Assembly (NCBI RefSeq): GCF_017311165.1
Contig: NZ_CP062973.1
Location: 496,001 to 560,000 of the forward strand
Length of the DNA: 64,000 bases
Source: Psychroflexus sp. ALD_RP9
Lineage (GTDB): Bacteria; Bacteroidota; Bacteroidia; Flavobacteriales; Flavobacteriaceae
Direction: 5' to 3'
A program made the position numbers and the translations under genes. The notes below the pieces were generated by a model. That model was not told the origin of the DNA, ran no database searches, and saw nothing but the letters and a program-made list of their open reading frames with translations. Shown in pieces: positions 56,343 through 64,000 of the stretch (its first letter is position 1; every line of letters starts with the position of its first letter).

Positions 56343-56701
56343 GGCTTAACTTCTATTAAGCCAGAATAATTAACTACATAATCATCATCAGAGCTTATAG
56401 GTATACTATAATCAACCGAATTAGCTATACCAACTCCTGCGTAAAAAGTTCTTGCCTTAAATTTAACAGCATGACTTCTGATTTTATTGACTAGATCTTC
56501 ATTATAAATCACAGGATTATCAGGATAGATAACAGCTCTAACAATTATAAAAAATAATTTAGATGATTTTATGGCTACAAATTGTGGGTTTTTACCAAGC
56601 TTACTATTAACGCCAAGGAATTCATAACCTTGATCTTCAAGGTCTTTTCCTACAATATTCATAGCAAGATTATGAAGCTGTTGTTGACTAAGTATTGACA
56701 T
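56339..56701 (-). CDS. Small conserved protein beside nqrF, unknown function
   Basis: A 120-residue soluble protein (MSILSQQQLHNLAMNIVGKDLEDQG, abbreviated) with a mixed alpha/beta pattern and no cofactor motif. Proteins of this type are often labelled Na+-NQR subunit F because of their location, but it contains none of the FAD, NADH or ferredoxin motifs, so that label is not supported. A strong hairpin with a T run separates it from nqrF and ends 9 bases before its start codon. Confidence 0.65.
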   Translation of the reverse strand: MSILSQQQLHNLAMNIVGKDLEDQGYEFLGVNSKLGKNPQFVAIKSSKLFFIIVRAVIYPDNPVIYNEDLVNKIRSHAVKFKARTFYAGVGIANSVDYSIPISSDDDYVVNYSGLIEVKP

Positions 56702-56710
56702 AATAAAAAA

Positions 56711-56730
56711 CCCGAGTTAATTAACTCGGG
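56711..56730 (-). terminator. Terminator of the nqr operon
   Basis: CCCGAGTTAATTAACTCGGG is a perfect 20-base palindrome; read on the minus strand it is followed by TTTTTT. It is 20 bases past the nqrF stop and its T run ends about 3 bases before the next gene's start codon. Confidence 0.85.
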
Positions 56731-56750
56731 TCATAAATTTATAGAATTAA

Positions 56751-58043
56751 TTATCCTCCAAAATCATCGAAGCGAATATTCTCGTCTGGAATTCCAAAAT
56801 CTTCACCCATTTTCTGAACAGCTTGGTTCATTAATGGTGGTCCGCAGAAATATAACTCTATTTCTTCTGGCTCTTCATGGTGATTAAGGTAATTATCGAT
56901 AACACACTGATGAATAAAGCCAACAAATCCATCACCTTCTTCATCATTAATATCTTTTTTCTCTTTCCAATTATCTTCCTCTAAAGGTTCTGATAGAGCC
57001 ATGTAAAATTTAAAGTTTGGAAAGTCTTTTTCTAATGCTTTGAAATGATCTATATAAAATAACTCACGTTTAGATCGTCCACCATACCAATATGTTACTT
57101 TACGACCCGTTTTTAATGTTCTGAATAAGTGATAAAGGTGCGATCGCATTGGTGCCATGCCAGCACCACCTCCAACATATAGCATTTCTGATTCACTTTC
57201 ATTAATGAAGAATTCTCCATAAGGACCAGATATAACACATTTATCACCCTTTTTAAGGTTAAAAATATAAGATGAGGCTACACCAGGATTAACATCCATC
57301 CAAGTATTTTTATCGCGATCCCAAGGTGGAGTAGCAATACGAACATTTAACATTATTCTACGTCCTTCAGCAGGATATGAAGCCATAGAGTATGCTCTTT
57401 CTACAGTTTCGTCATTTTTCATAACTAAAGGCCAAAGACCAAAGTTATCCCACTCTTTTTTGAACTTATCAGGCTGACCAGGATGCTCTTCTGGATGTGC
57501 TTCAATATCTATATCTTTAAACTCAACTTTACATTTAGGAACTTCAATCTGGATATATCCACCAGCTTTATAGTCCATATCCTCAGGGATTTCAACAACA
57601 AATTCTTTAATAAAAGAAGCTACGTTATAATTTGATACAACTGTCGCATCCCATTTTTTGATTCCAAAAATTTCTTCAGGAATTTCGATTTTCATATCTT
57701 CTTTAACCTTAACTTGGCAACCTAAACGCCAGCCTTCAGCTATTTCTTTTCTTGTAAAGTGCGGTTCTTCTGTTGGTAAAATTGCACCACCGCCTTCTTT
57801 AACAATACATTTACACTGAATACAAGTTCCACCACCACCACAGGCTGATGGTAAAAACAACTTATTATCACCTAATGTAGATAATAAGGTTGAACCAGAC
57901 CCAGTTTCAATATCTTTTTCATTATTAACATTAATATTAACTGGACCTGATGGCGATAATTTAGCTTTAGCTGAAAGTAAAATAACAACTAAAAGAAGTA
58001 TTAAGGTTAAAAATACAACAACACTCGTGATTATTACTGTCAT
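56751..58043 (-). CDS. nqrF: Na+-NQR subunit F (NADH oxidation, FAD, [2Fe-2S])
   Basis: A 430-residue subunit that accepts electrons from NADH. One N-terminal membrane span (about residues 5-25) is followed by a ferredoxin domain with ligands C68, C74, C77 and C109, an FAD domain ([12 protein letters not shown]) and an NADH domain ([20 protein letters not shown]) ending [14 protein letters not shown]. All key residues are present and the length is slightly above the roughly 408 residues of Vibrio NqrF. It is the last gene of the operon. Confidence 0.97.
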   Translation of the reverse strand: MTVIITSVVVFLTLILLLVVILLSAKAKLSPSGPVNINVNNEKDIETGSGSTLLSTLGDNKLFLPSACGGGGTCIQCKCIVKEGGGAILPTEEPHFTRKEIAEGWRLGCQVKVKEDMKIEIPEEIFGIKKWDATVVSNYNVASFIKEFVVEIPEDMDYKAGGYIQIEVPKCKVEFKDIDIEAHPEEHPGQPDKFKKEWDNFGLWPLVMKNDETVERAYSMASYPAEGRRIMLNVRIATPPWDRDKNTWMDVNPGVASSYIFNLKKGDKCVISGPYGEFFINESESEMLYVGGGAGMAPMRSHLYHLFRTLKTGRKVTYWYGGRSKRELFYIDHFKALEKDFPNFKFYMALSEPLEEDNWKEKKDINDEEGDGFVGFIHQCVIDNYLNHHEEPEEIELYFCGPPLMNQAVQKMGEDFGIPDENIRFDDFGG

Positions 58044-58051
58044 AATTATTT

Positions 58052-58771
58052 TTATTTATTTTCTATGATTGTACTAATTGAAGCTGTAGACTTAGCAGCT
58101 GCTGAAGGTTTATCAACGCTAGATTCACTTACTTCATTTGACTCTTGTTTAGCACCTTCTAACTTTATACCCATAAAACTCATAAAGCCGATAGCCATAA
58201 GACCAGTTATTATAAAAGTAATACCCAATCCTTTTAAAGGTGCTGGAACGTTTGAATACGCAATCTTTTCTCTAATGGCAGCAATTGCCAGAATCGCTAA
58301 AAACCAACCTATACCACTTCCTGCGCCATAAGTTACAGCCTCGGATATACCGTTAAATGCTTTTTGCTGCATGAATAATGAACCTCCCAGAATAGCACAG
58401 TTTACAGCAATTAGTGGTAAAAAAATACCTAATGAACCGTATAATGCAGGGGCGAACTTCTCAACAATCATTTCGACTAACTGAACCATTGAAGCAATTA
58501 CAGCAATAAACATGATATAACTAAGAAAACTCAAGTCTACATCTGCAAACTCAGGACCTAACCATGTTAAAGCACCAGCTTGTAGTAAGTAATTATCGAT
58601 TAAATAGTTTACAGGAACTGTAATCAACAATACAAAAATCACAGCTGCACCCAGTCCAACCGCAGTTTTTACAGTTTTTGAAACCGCTAAATAAGAACAC
58701 ATACCTAAAAAATAGGCAAAAACCATGTTCTCAATAAAAATACTTTTTACAAATAAATTGATTAAATCCAT
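58052..58771 (-). CDS. nqrE: Na+-NQR subunit E with C-terminal extension
   Basis: A 239-residue polytopic subunit with six hydrophobic segments. Cys residues C25 and C125 match the intramembrane [2Fe-2S] cluster ligands shared between NqrD and NqrE. The conserved core ends near residue 203; the last 35 residues form a Ser/Ala/Lys-rich soluble tail ([20 protein letters not shown], abbreviated) absent from Vibrio NqrE, which is about 198 residues. It lies 4 bases after nqrD and 8 bases before nqrF. Confidence 0.95.
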   Translation of the reverse strand: MDLINLFVKSIFIENMVFAYFLGMCSYLAVSKTVKTAVGLGAAVIFVLLITVPVNYLIDNYLLQAGALTWLGPEFADVDLSFLSYIMFIAVIASMVQLVEMIVEKFAPALYGSLGIFLPLIAVNCAILGGSLFMQQKAFNGISEAVTYGAGSGIGWFLAILAIAAIREKIAYSNVPAPLKGLGITFIITGLMAIGFMSFMGIKLEGAKQESNEVSESSVDKPSAAAKSTASISTIIENK

Positions 58772-58775
58772 CTTA

Positions 58776-59519
58776 CTAATTTTCTTCTATTAATTTACGG
58801 TTTCTAGATCTTTGAACCCAAATAACAATTCCAACTACAATTAGCGCCATTGGAGATAGTAAAAAGAAACCATTATTTTCGTATCCCAATGCATACAACC
58901 CTGTTGAATCTGCCATGGTAAGGCCTTTATGACCCAAAACTTCATATCCTAAAAGCTTTCCTGAACCAAATAATTCTCTAAAAAAGGCTACAACGATTAG
59001 AATTAAACCATAACCAGCAGCATTACCAATACCATCAAGAAATGATTTGTAAACACCATTACCAAGTGCAAAAGCTTCTAAACGTCCCATAATTATACAG
59101 TTGGTAATAATTAATCCAATAAAAATCGATAGCTGTTTACTAACATCATAAGCGAAAGCCTTAAGAATTTGGTCAACTAAAATTACCATTGTAGCAACAA
59201 CAACAAGCTGAACAATTATTCTGATTCTACTTGGTATTGAATTTCTTAAAATAGAAATAATAACATTACTAAAAGCCATTACAAATACAACTGCTAAAGA
59301 CATAACAATAGCTGGTTTTAACTGAACTGTAATCGCTAACGCTGAACATATACCGAGTACTTGAACGGTAATCGGGTTATTATCATTTAAAGGATCTGAT
59401 AAAATTTTCCTATTTGCCTTAGATAAGAAATGTTCTTTTTCCTCAGAACTTGAGAGAAACATAATCATTTCTTTCTTTTTATCAGTTTTACTGATTTCTT
59501 TTTGCTGTTTTACTTCCAT
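58776..59519 (-). CDS. nqrD: Na+-NQR subunit D with N-terminal extension
   Basis: A 247-residue polytopic subunit. C58 (VLGICSAL) and C141 ([15 protein letters not shown]) are the cluster-ligand Cys positions of the family. The first 40 residues are a hydrophilic, Lys-rich extension compared with the roughly 210-residue Vibrio protein. Internal Mets at 18 and 20 could be alternative starts, but the ATG at 59519 lies only 2 bases after the nqrC stop, as expected for a coupled operon. Confidence 0.95.
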   Translation of the reverse strand: MEVKQQKEISKTDKKKEMIMFLSSSEEKEHFLSKANRKILSDPLNDNNPITVQVLGICSALAITVQLKPAIVMSLAVVFVMAFSNVIISILRNSIPSRIRIIVQLVVVATMVILVDQILKAFAYDVSKQLSIFIGLIITNCIIMGRLEAFALGNGVYKSFLDGIGNAAGYGLILIVVAFFRELFGSGKLLGYEVLGHKGLTMADSTGLYALGYENNGFFLLSPMALIVVGIVIWVQRSRNRKLIEEN

Positions 59520-59521
59520 AA

Positions 59522-60277
59522 TTATCGAATTGCAACTTTACCAGATTTTTTAATTTTTTCGAAGTACGGCTTATAATTTTTAAGTCGCTCTTTCATCATT
59601 TTGCTAACACCATCACCTGTAATTGTAGCTCCTGATATTGCATCTACAGCGTTATCAGATTTATTATCACCGCCGCTATAACCTTTTTTTACTTCAACAC
59701 CTACAACTTGTCCCGAATCATTGTAAATTTTCTCATTTACAAAACGCTCTTGAAACCAATCAGTTGTAATTTCAGCACCAAGACCAGCTGTTTCACCTTT
59801 ATGGTCGAATACAACACCTTTAATGGTATTTACATCCTCTTCTAAAGCTACATATCCCCATATAGCATCCCAAAGACCACTACCTCTTAGAGGAACAACA
59901 TAATAAGTTTTATTTTGGTAATTAGCCACATAAAGCGGATAAGTCTGTTCTGATTCGTCTAAAGTAAGCTGTTTAGCTAGATTAATTTTAAAAGCATCTT
60001 CATCTTTTGACTCTCCTTGATTACTTAAAGCTAGTTCTTCAGTGACATAGTTGTCGTAAACTTTAGAAGCAACTGCTCTTGTTAACTCAACTTTTTCTCC
60101 TTCAACTATAATTGAATCGCCTGTAAAAGTTGATAATATATTTTGCATTTTTTCTTGACGAACATTTTCAGCTTGCATTGGCTGTAAGCTAGTCGCCGTG
60201 AAAGATAAGGCAACTGCAACGACAATTACCATAGCAATTGCAAAAATAAATGTATAGGCATTACTATTCTTATCCAT
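59522..60277 (-). CDS. nqrC: Na+-NQR subunit C (covalent FMN)
   Basis: A 251-residue protein with one N-terminal membrane span and a periplasmic domain. The flavinylation motif SGATIT is at residues 215-220, with T220 expected to carry FMN through a phosphoester bond made by an ApbE-type enzyme (not in this window). It lies 3 bases after nqrB and 2 bases before nqrD. Confidence 0.96.
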   Translation of the reverse strand: MDKNSNAYTFIFAIAMVIVVAVALSFTATSLQPMQAENVRQEKMQNILSTFTGDSIIVEGEKVELTRAVASKVYDNYVTEELALSNQGESKDEDAFKINLAKQLTLDESEQTYPLYVANYQNKTYYVVPLRGSGLWDAIWGYVALEEDVNTIKGVVFDHKGETAGLGAEITTDWFQERFVNEKIYNDSGQVVGVEVKKGYSGGDNKSDNAVDAISGATITGDGVSKMMKERLKNYKPYFEKIKKSGKVAIR

Positions 60278-60280
60278 TTC

Positions 60281-61453
60281 TTAAGCTGTTTTAACGGTTT
60301 GTGGTTTTAAACGCTTTTTACGTTTATTGATATTAGCTTGCACTACATAATAATCGATTGTAGGTGCAAATACGTTCATGAGTAAAATCGCTAGCATGAT
60401 ACCTTCTGGGTATGCTGGATTAAATACACGAATCATTATTCCGAATAATCCTATTAAGAATCCATAAATGATTTTACCTCGCATAGTTTGTGCGGCACTT
60501 ACAGGATCTGTAGCCATGAAAACAATTCCAAAGGCAAGCCCACCTACTACTAAGTGATTATACCATGGAAAATTCATTAATCCGTTACCAGTGAATACAG
60601 AGTTTCCTAGAGCATTGAATATTAAACCCATGACTGCCGCGCCAACAAAACCACTTAAAATAATTCTCCAGCTTCCAACTTTTGTTAAAACAAGTAACAA
60701 AGCACCAGCCAAAATGCAAAGTGTTGATGTTTCAGATATTGAACCAGGAATAACTCCTGTAAACATATCAGCAGTTTGGTAAGCAACATCTTTATTAGCT
60801 GCCAGCGTTCCCAAAATAGTTTCACCTGTAATACCATCCATAGTTGATGCTTCACTGACCCAAACTTTGTTTCCTGACATGTATGTTGGATAAGCAAAGA
60901 ATGCAAAAGCTCTTGCAGTTAATGCAGGATTTAAAATATTCATACCAGTTCCACCAAAAGCTTCTTTACCTATTAATACTGCGAATATTACAGACAGTGC
61001 AACCATCCATAACGGAATATCAACTGGCATAATCATAGGAATCAGTAAACCTGTTACTAAGTAGCCTTCGTTAACTTCATGTCCACGCATTATTGCAAAA
61101 GCAAACTCTAAAGCTAAACCAACACCGTAAGATACAATAATCATAGGCACAATCTTCCAAGCACCATGCATGAATGCTTCAAAAAAGCCAGGCGATTCAC
61201 CTAATTGAGTAAAGTGTTGATAACCAGTATTCCACATACCAAAAATCAATGCAGGAATTAATGCTAAAACAACAGTAATCATTGTTCTTTTTAAATCAAC
61301 TGCATCTCTTACATGAGCTCCTTTCTTAGTCGTGTGGTTTGGTACAAACAAAAAAGTATCAAGCGCGTTTATGGCCGGCGCAAATTTTTCATACTTTTCA
61401 CCAGGCTGAAATGGAGCTTTTACTTCATCTAATTTTTTTCTAATCCAATTCAT
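60281..61453 (-). CDS. nqrB: Na+-NQR subunit B (covalent FMN, quinone site)
   Basis: A 390-residue polytopic subunit with about ten membrane spans. The Thr flavinylation motif is DGITGET with T212 as acceptor. NqrB binds riboflavin and the quinone and forms most of the Na channel. The conserved GTGMNILNPALTARAF and FMATDPVSAAQTMRGKIIYG segments are intact. It is the second gene of the operon, 10 bases after nqrA. Confidence 0.96.
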   Translation of the reverse strand: MNWIRKKLDEVKAPFQPGEKYEKFAPAINALDTFLFVPNHTTKKGAHVRDAVDLKRTMITVVLALIPALIFGMWNTGYQHFTQLGESPGFFEAFMHGAWKIVPMIIVSYGVGLALEFAFAIMRGHEVNEGYLVTGLLIPMIMPVDIPLWMVALSVIFAVLIGKEAFGGTGMNILNPALTARAFAFFAYPTYMSGNKVWVSEASTMDGITGETILGTLAANKDVAYQTADMFTGVIPGSISETSTLCILAGALLLVLTKVGSWRIILSGFVGAAVMGLIFNALGNSVFTGNGLMNFPWYNHLVVGGLAFGIVFMATDPVSAAQTMRGKIIYGFLIGLFGIMIRVFNPAYPEGIMLAILLMNVFAPTIDYYVVQANINKRKKRLKPQTVKTA

Positions 61454-61463
61454 AACATTATTT

Positions 61464-62807
61464 TTAACCTACTTCAGTTATCATTAAATCTAAACCGTTT
61501 CTTATTATTTCTTGAGCTTCAATTTTTGATGTATTAATATAATCTACAAGGGCAAAATCTTCTGGGATAACTTCATAAATTCCAAGATTTTCCATTTTCT
61601 CAATATCACCAACCATACAAGCCTTAAGTAGTTCCATTGGATAAATATCTAAAGGCATCACCTCTTCCATTTCACCAGTTACAACTAATGCTCTTTCCTC
61701 ACCATTTAGATTTGTATTTACACTATATTTTTTATTTGGAAACAACCAAGACAATGAGGTTTTAGACATTGAATGAACGTGATTATCTTTAAAAGGCAAC
61801 CAACCAAACATTCTGTAATTATCTCCTTCAGGAATAACGCTTAGCTCGTTATCATAAAAGTTTATATAATTGTTTGCATCAACTTTTTCACCTGTTAAAA
61901 CATCTCCAGAAATAAACCGAGAATTAGCTTCAACTTCACCAACAAATGATTGTATTTCAGCACCAATTAACGTTTTATAATATTTTCGATTTTTTGCAGA
62001 TTCACCTGTAACAGCAACTGTTCGTTCGGCATTGTATTTTCCAGTTGAAAATAATTCACCGATAATAGCAACATCTTCAGCTCCTACAGTCCATACACGT
62101 TCACCTTGATTAATTGGCTCGGTTTCATGAATTAAAGTCCCAACATTTCCTGCTGGGTGTGGACCTGATACATTTATCAGTTCAGCATGATCCAACTTTT
62201 TCAAATAAGAATTTGAATTTGCTTCAACACCTAAATAAACCTGACCTTCAGTGAGTTTTGTTAAAACGTTAATACCTGTTTGAAAATGCGCTTGCTTATC
62301 TTTTAAAATAAATTCTAAATCACCAACGATTGGCGCAGTATTGAAGGCTGAAATATAAATGGATTTTGGTGTATCTTCAGCATTTGCTAAAATATCGTAT
62401 GGCCTTTGCTTAATAAAAACACCCAATCCAGAAGAGAAGACTTTTGATTTTACCTCTTCTGCAGATGCTTTCAATGGATCTAAACTGCCAAAATCTTTAT
62501 AAGAGATTTCCTTGTCAGCTTCAATCCTAATTTCTAAAATTTTCCGTTTGGCTCCCCTAACGATTTCTTTAACTATGCCGCTTACAGGAGATACAAAACG
62601 TGTATGTTCTGAATATTTTGAATAAAATAATTCATCTCCAGCTAATACTTTTTCACCCTCTTTCACTGTTGTTTTGGGTACAATCGAATGAAAGTTTGGT
62701 GGTTTTATAGCATAAGTTTTAGACAGCGGAGTTTTTTCGAGAATTTTCTCTGCCTCACCCTTAAAAGAGAGTTTTAATCCTCTCTTAACTTTAACGTTTT
62801 TAGACAT
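61464..62807 (-). CDS. nqrA: Na+-NQR subunit A
   Basis: A 447-residue peripheral cytosolic subunit associated with quinone binding and reported to stabilise the complex. Recognisable blocks are LAGDELFYSKYSEHTRFVSPVSG and NVSGPHPAGNVGTLIHE. A TTG two codons upstream exists, but the ATG at 62807 is preferred. It heads the operon, and a -7 box lies 29 bases upstream. Confidence 0.95.
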   Translation of the reverse strand: MSKNVKVKRGLKLSFKGEAEKILEKTPLSKTYAIKPPNFHSIVPKTTVKEGEKVLAGDELFYSKYSEHTRFVSPVSGIVKEIVRGAKRKILEIRIEADKEISYKDFGSLDPLKASAEEVKSKVFSSGLGVFIKQRPYDILANAEDTPKSIYISAFNTAPIVGDLEFILKDKQAHFQTGINVLTKLTEGQVYLGVEANSNSYLKKLDHAELINVSGPHPAGNVGTLIHETEPINQGERVWTVGAEDVAIIGELFSTGKYNAERTVAVTGESAKNRKYYKTLIGAEIQSFVGEVEANSRFISGDVLTGEKVDANNYINFYDNELSVIPEGDNYRMFGWLPFKDNHVHSMSKTSLSWLFPNKKYSVNTNLNGEERALVVTGEMEEVMPLDIYPMELLKACMVGDIEKMENLGIYEVIPEDFALVDYINTSKIEAQEIIRNGLDLMITEVG

Positions 62808-62835
62808 GTGCAACGTGTAGTTTAAATTTGGATGG

Positions 62836-62843
62836 CAAATATA
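62836..62843 (-). promoter_or_regulatory. -7 element of the nqr operon promoter
   Basis: Minus-strand TATATTTG matches TAnnTTTG exactly, 29 bases before the nqrA ATG. The candidate TTG boxes upstream are at 13 and 28 bases, neither the usual distance, so the -33 element is unresolved. Confidence 0.5.
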
Positions 62844-62945
62844 ACAATCAAAGTATCAAATTCCTGATAAACAAAAGTTATACTTATATTATTTATATTG
62901 ATTCTAAATAAATGATTTGTAAGTTTTATATATTTGTTTAAAAAA

Positions 62946-64000
62946 GTGAAATATTTACTCAATTTAATGTTTTGTTTGGTCCTAATTAATTCATCAATAG
63001 GCCAGACTTATGAAGTTGTACCTCCAAAGAATATAAAAACCATTATATTTAAATCGGCTGCAGATGAATTCGGCGGTACACCAATAATTAGATTAGGACA
63101 ACGCCTTCAATTAGAGTTTGACGACTTAAATGCAAGTGAAACTGATTATTATTACGAAATAAAGCACTATAATTTTGACTGGACGCCTTCAACTTTAGCT
63201 CAAAATGAATACTTAACAGGTTTTGATGATGTTCGGATTTTTAATTTCCAAAATTCATTAAGTACTTTTCAGCCCTACACCAACTATAAACTCGACATAC
63301 CCAACCAAAATACGCGAGCTATTACAAAAACAGGAAATTACATGTTAATTATTAAAGATGTTAATAATAATGTTATTTTTTCTCGAAAATTTATAGTGTA
63401 CAATTCAGATGTTGATATACAAACTACTATTCGCGAAGACAGAAGGCTAGACAAAACAGAGTCTCACCAAGTTGTTAATTTTGAAATTGGTAGAAAAGGC
63501 TATATTTTCAGAAATCCTAATGAAACTGTTAATGTTGCAGTTATTCAAAACAATGACTTTTCTACTGGTATCTTCAATCTAAAACCACAATACACCACTG
63601 GGAATAGCCTAATATACAGATATAATGAAAAATCGTCTTTTAAAGGTGGAAATGAGTTTTTAAATTTCGACACTAAAGATGTTCGCGCAGGAACCTCGCA
63701 AATAAGATCTATTGAATTAAATGATATATATGAGTCGTATTTGTTCACAGATTTTGATCGCTCTAATAATGTCTACACATATAATCCAGATATAAATGGT
63801 AATTTCAAAATTAACACTATTCAAGGCAATGATGTAAGTCGCGAAGCTGATTATACACGAGTATACTTTAAACTTCAAACCTCACAAAATCTAAAAGATG
63901 GTGAAGTTCATATTTATGGTCAGTTTAATAATTATATGCTAACCGATGATACAATGATGACTTACAATTCTAAAACAGATTTATATGAAGGAAATCTTGA
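62946..64000 (+). CDS. DUF5103-type (T9SS plug domain) exported protein, 5' part
   Basis: The frame is open to the window end and encodes about 351 residues of a larger protein. A signal peptide (LLNLMFCLVLINSSIGQ) is followed by a beta-rich domain of the DUF5103/type IX secretion plug family (KTIIFKSAADEFGGTPIIRLGQ, FDWTPSTLAQNEYLTGFDD, IFRNPNETVNVAVIQNND). The first in-frame candidates are TTG 62934, GTG 62946 and ATG 62967; the ATG would remove the basic signal N-terminus, so GTG is preferred. It is divergent from nqrA. The C-terminus lies outside the window. Confidence 0.75.
   Translation, partial: MKYLLNLMFCLVLINSSIGQTYEVVPPKNIKTIIFKSAADEFGGTPIIRLGQRLQLEFDDLNASETDYYYEIKHYNFDWTPSTLAQNEYLTGFDDVRIFNFQNSLSTFQPYTNYKLDIPNQNTRAITKTGNYMLIIKDVNNNVIFSRKFIVYNSDVDIQTTIREDRRLDKTESHQVVNFEIGRKGYIFRNPNETVNVAVIQNNDFSTGIFNLKPQYTTGNSLIYRYNEKSSFKGGNEFLNFDTKDVRAGTSQIRSIELNDIYESYLFTDFDRSNNVYTYNPDINGNFKINTIQGNDVSREADYTRVYFKLQTSQNLKDGEVHIYGQFNNYMLTDDTMMTYNSKTDLYEGNL

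Noticed and set aside
56339..56701. Annotation of the small gene as Na+-NQR subunit F
   Set aside because: No FAD, NADH or [2Fe-2S] motif is present, and the true nqrF is next to it.

Overview
The window is a gene-dense, AT-rich bacterial chromosome segment that looks like a member of the Flavobacteriaceae (Bacteroidota). The evidence is a type IX secretion C-terminal sorting domain, a DUF5103-type protein, many proteins with Gln-ending signal peptides, a complete Na+-NQR operon, a flavobacterial carotenoid cluster, and repeated TAnnTTTG promoter -7 elements in place of E. coli-type -10 boxes. The genus cannot be fixed from this sequence. No rRNA genes, insertion sequences, prophage or CRISPR arrays were seen, and no gene-free gap exceeds 300 bases.

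Layout. 1-3409: glycolytic mutase gpmI, a thioredoxin-like protein, a HAD-type hydrolase and map. 3410-11751: a carotenoid locus headed by a MerR regulator with a cobalamin-binding domain (CarH/LitR-like). It is followed, with overlapping or touching reading frames, by crtI, crtB, crtZ, crtD-like, cruF and crtY. A convergent pair (TlpA-like thioredoxin plus a CrtA-like monooxygenase) abuts its end. Together the enzymes would suffice for saproxanthin, and with the CrtA-like 2'-hydroxylase for myxol. 11817-19504: aconitase, then an operon of three SurA/PpiC-like periplasmic chaperones and a MoxR ATPase. 19621-25761: an SRPBCC protein, a Skp/OmpH-like chaperone, guaB, and a fused isobutyryl-CoA mutase (IcmF). 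25959-32130: a block of exported proteins (an S41 peptidase, an unknown, a HDxxH metallopeptidase-like protein, and a T9SS-sorted beta-helix protein). 32335-36881: a one-piece hybrid sensor kinase/AraC regulator, a DUF4197 protein, an alpha/beta hydrolase and a BtuF-like protein. 36957-43049: rplT-rpmI-infC-thrS (infC starts at AUA), a DUF6503 lipoprotein and htpG. 43208-46322: a TetR-like/UbiB-kinase pair and a FabH-like synthase. 46380-51307: a predicted truncated-globin lipoprotein with a small membrane partner, a CoA-binding protein, a sodium:solute symporter, recR and a glycosyltransferase. 51391-56701: an E2 acyltransferase, an FKBP lipoprotein with Ca-binding repeats, an S4 protein, a phosphoribosyltransferase, shikimate kinase, two identical tRNA-Lys genes, tRNA-Leu, a methyltransferase and a small Nqr-associated protein. 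56751-62807: nqrABCDEF. The window ends inside a DUF5103-type gene.

Recurring themes. Cobalamin appears three times (the MerR regulator, IcmF and a BtuF-like binding protein), although they are not adjacent. Envelope protein folding appears repeatedly (three parvulin-type proteins, Skp/OmpH and an FKBP lipoprotein). The most interesting candidates are the predicted light/B12-responsive carotenoid switch, with a perfect 18-bp palindrome upstream and a substituted Wx9EH motif; the exported globin pair; and the AUA-initiated infC. All family assignments come from reading motifs by eye, with no database search.
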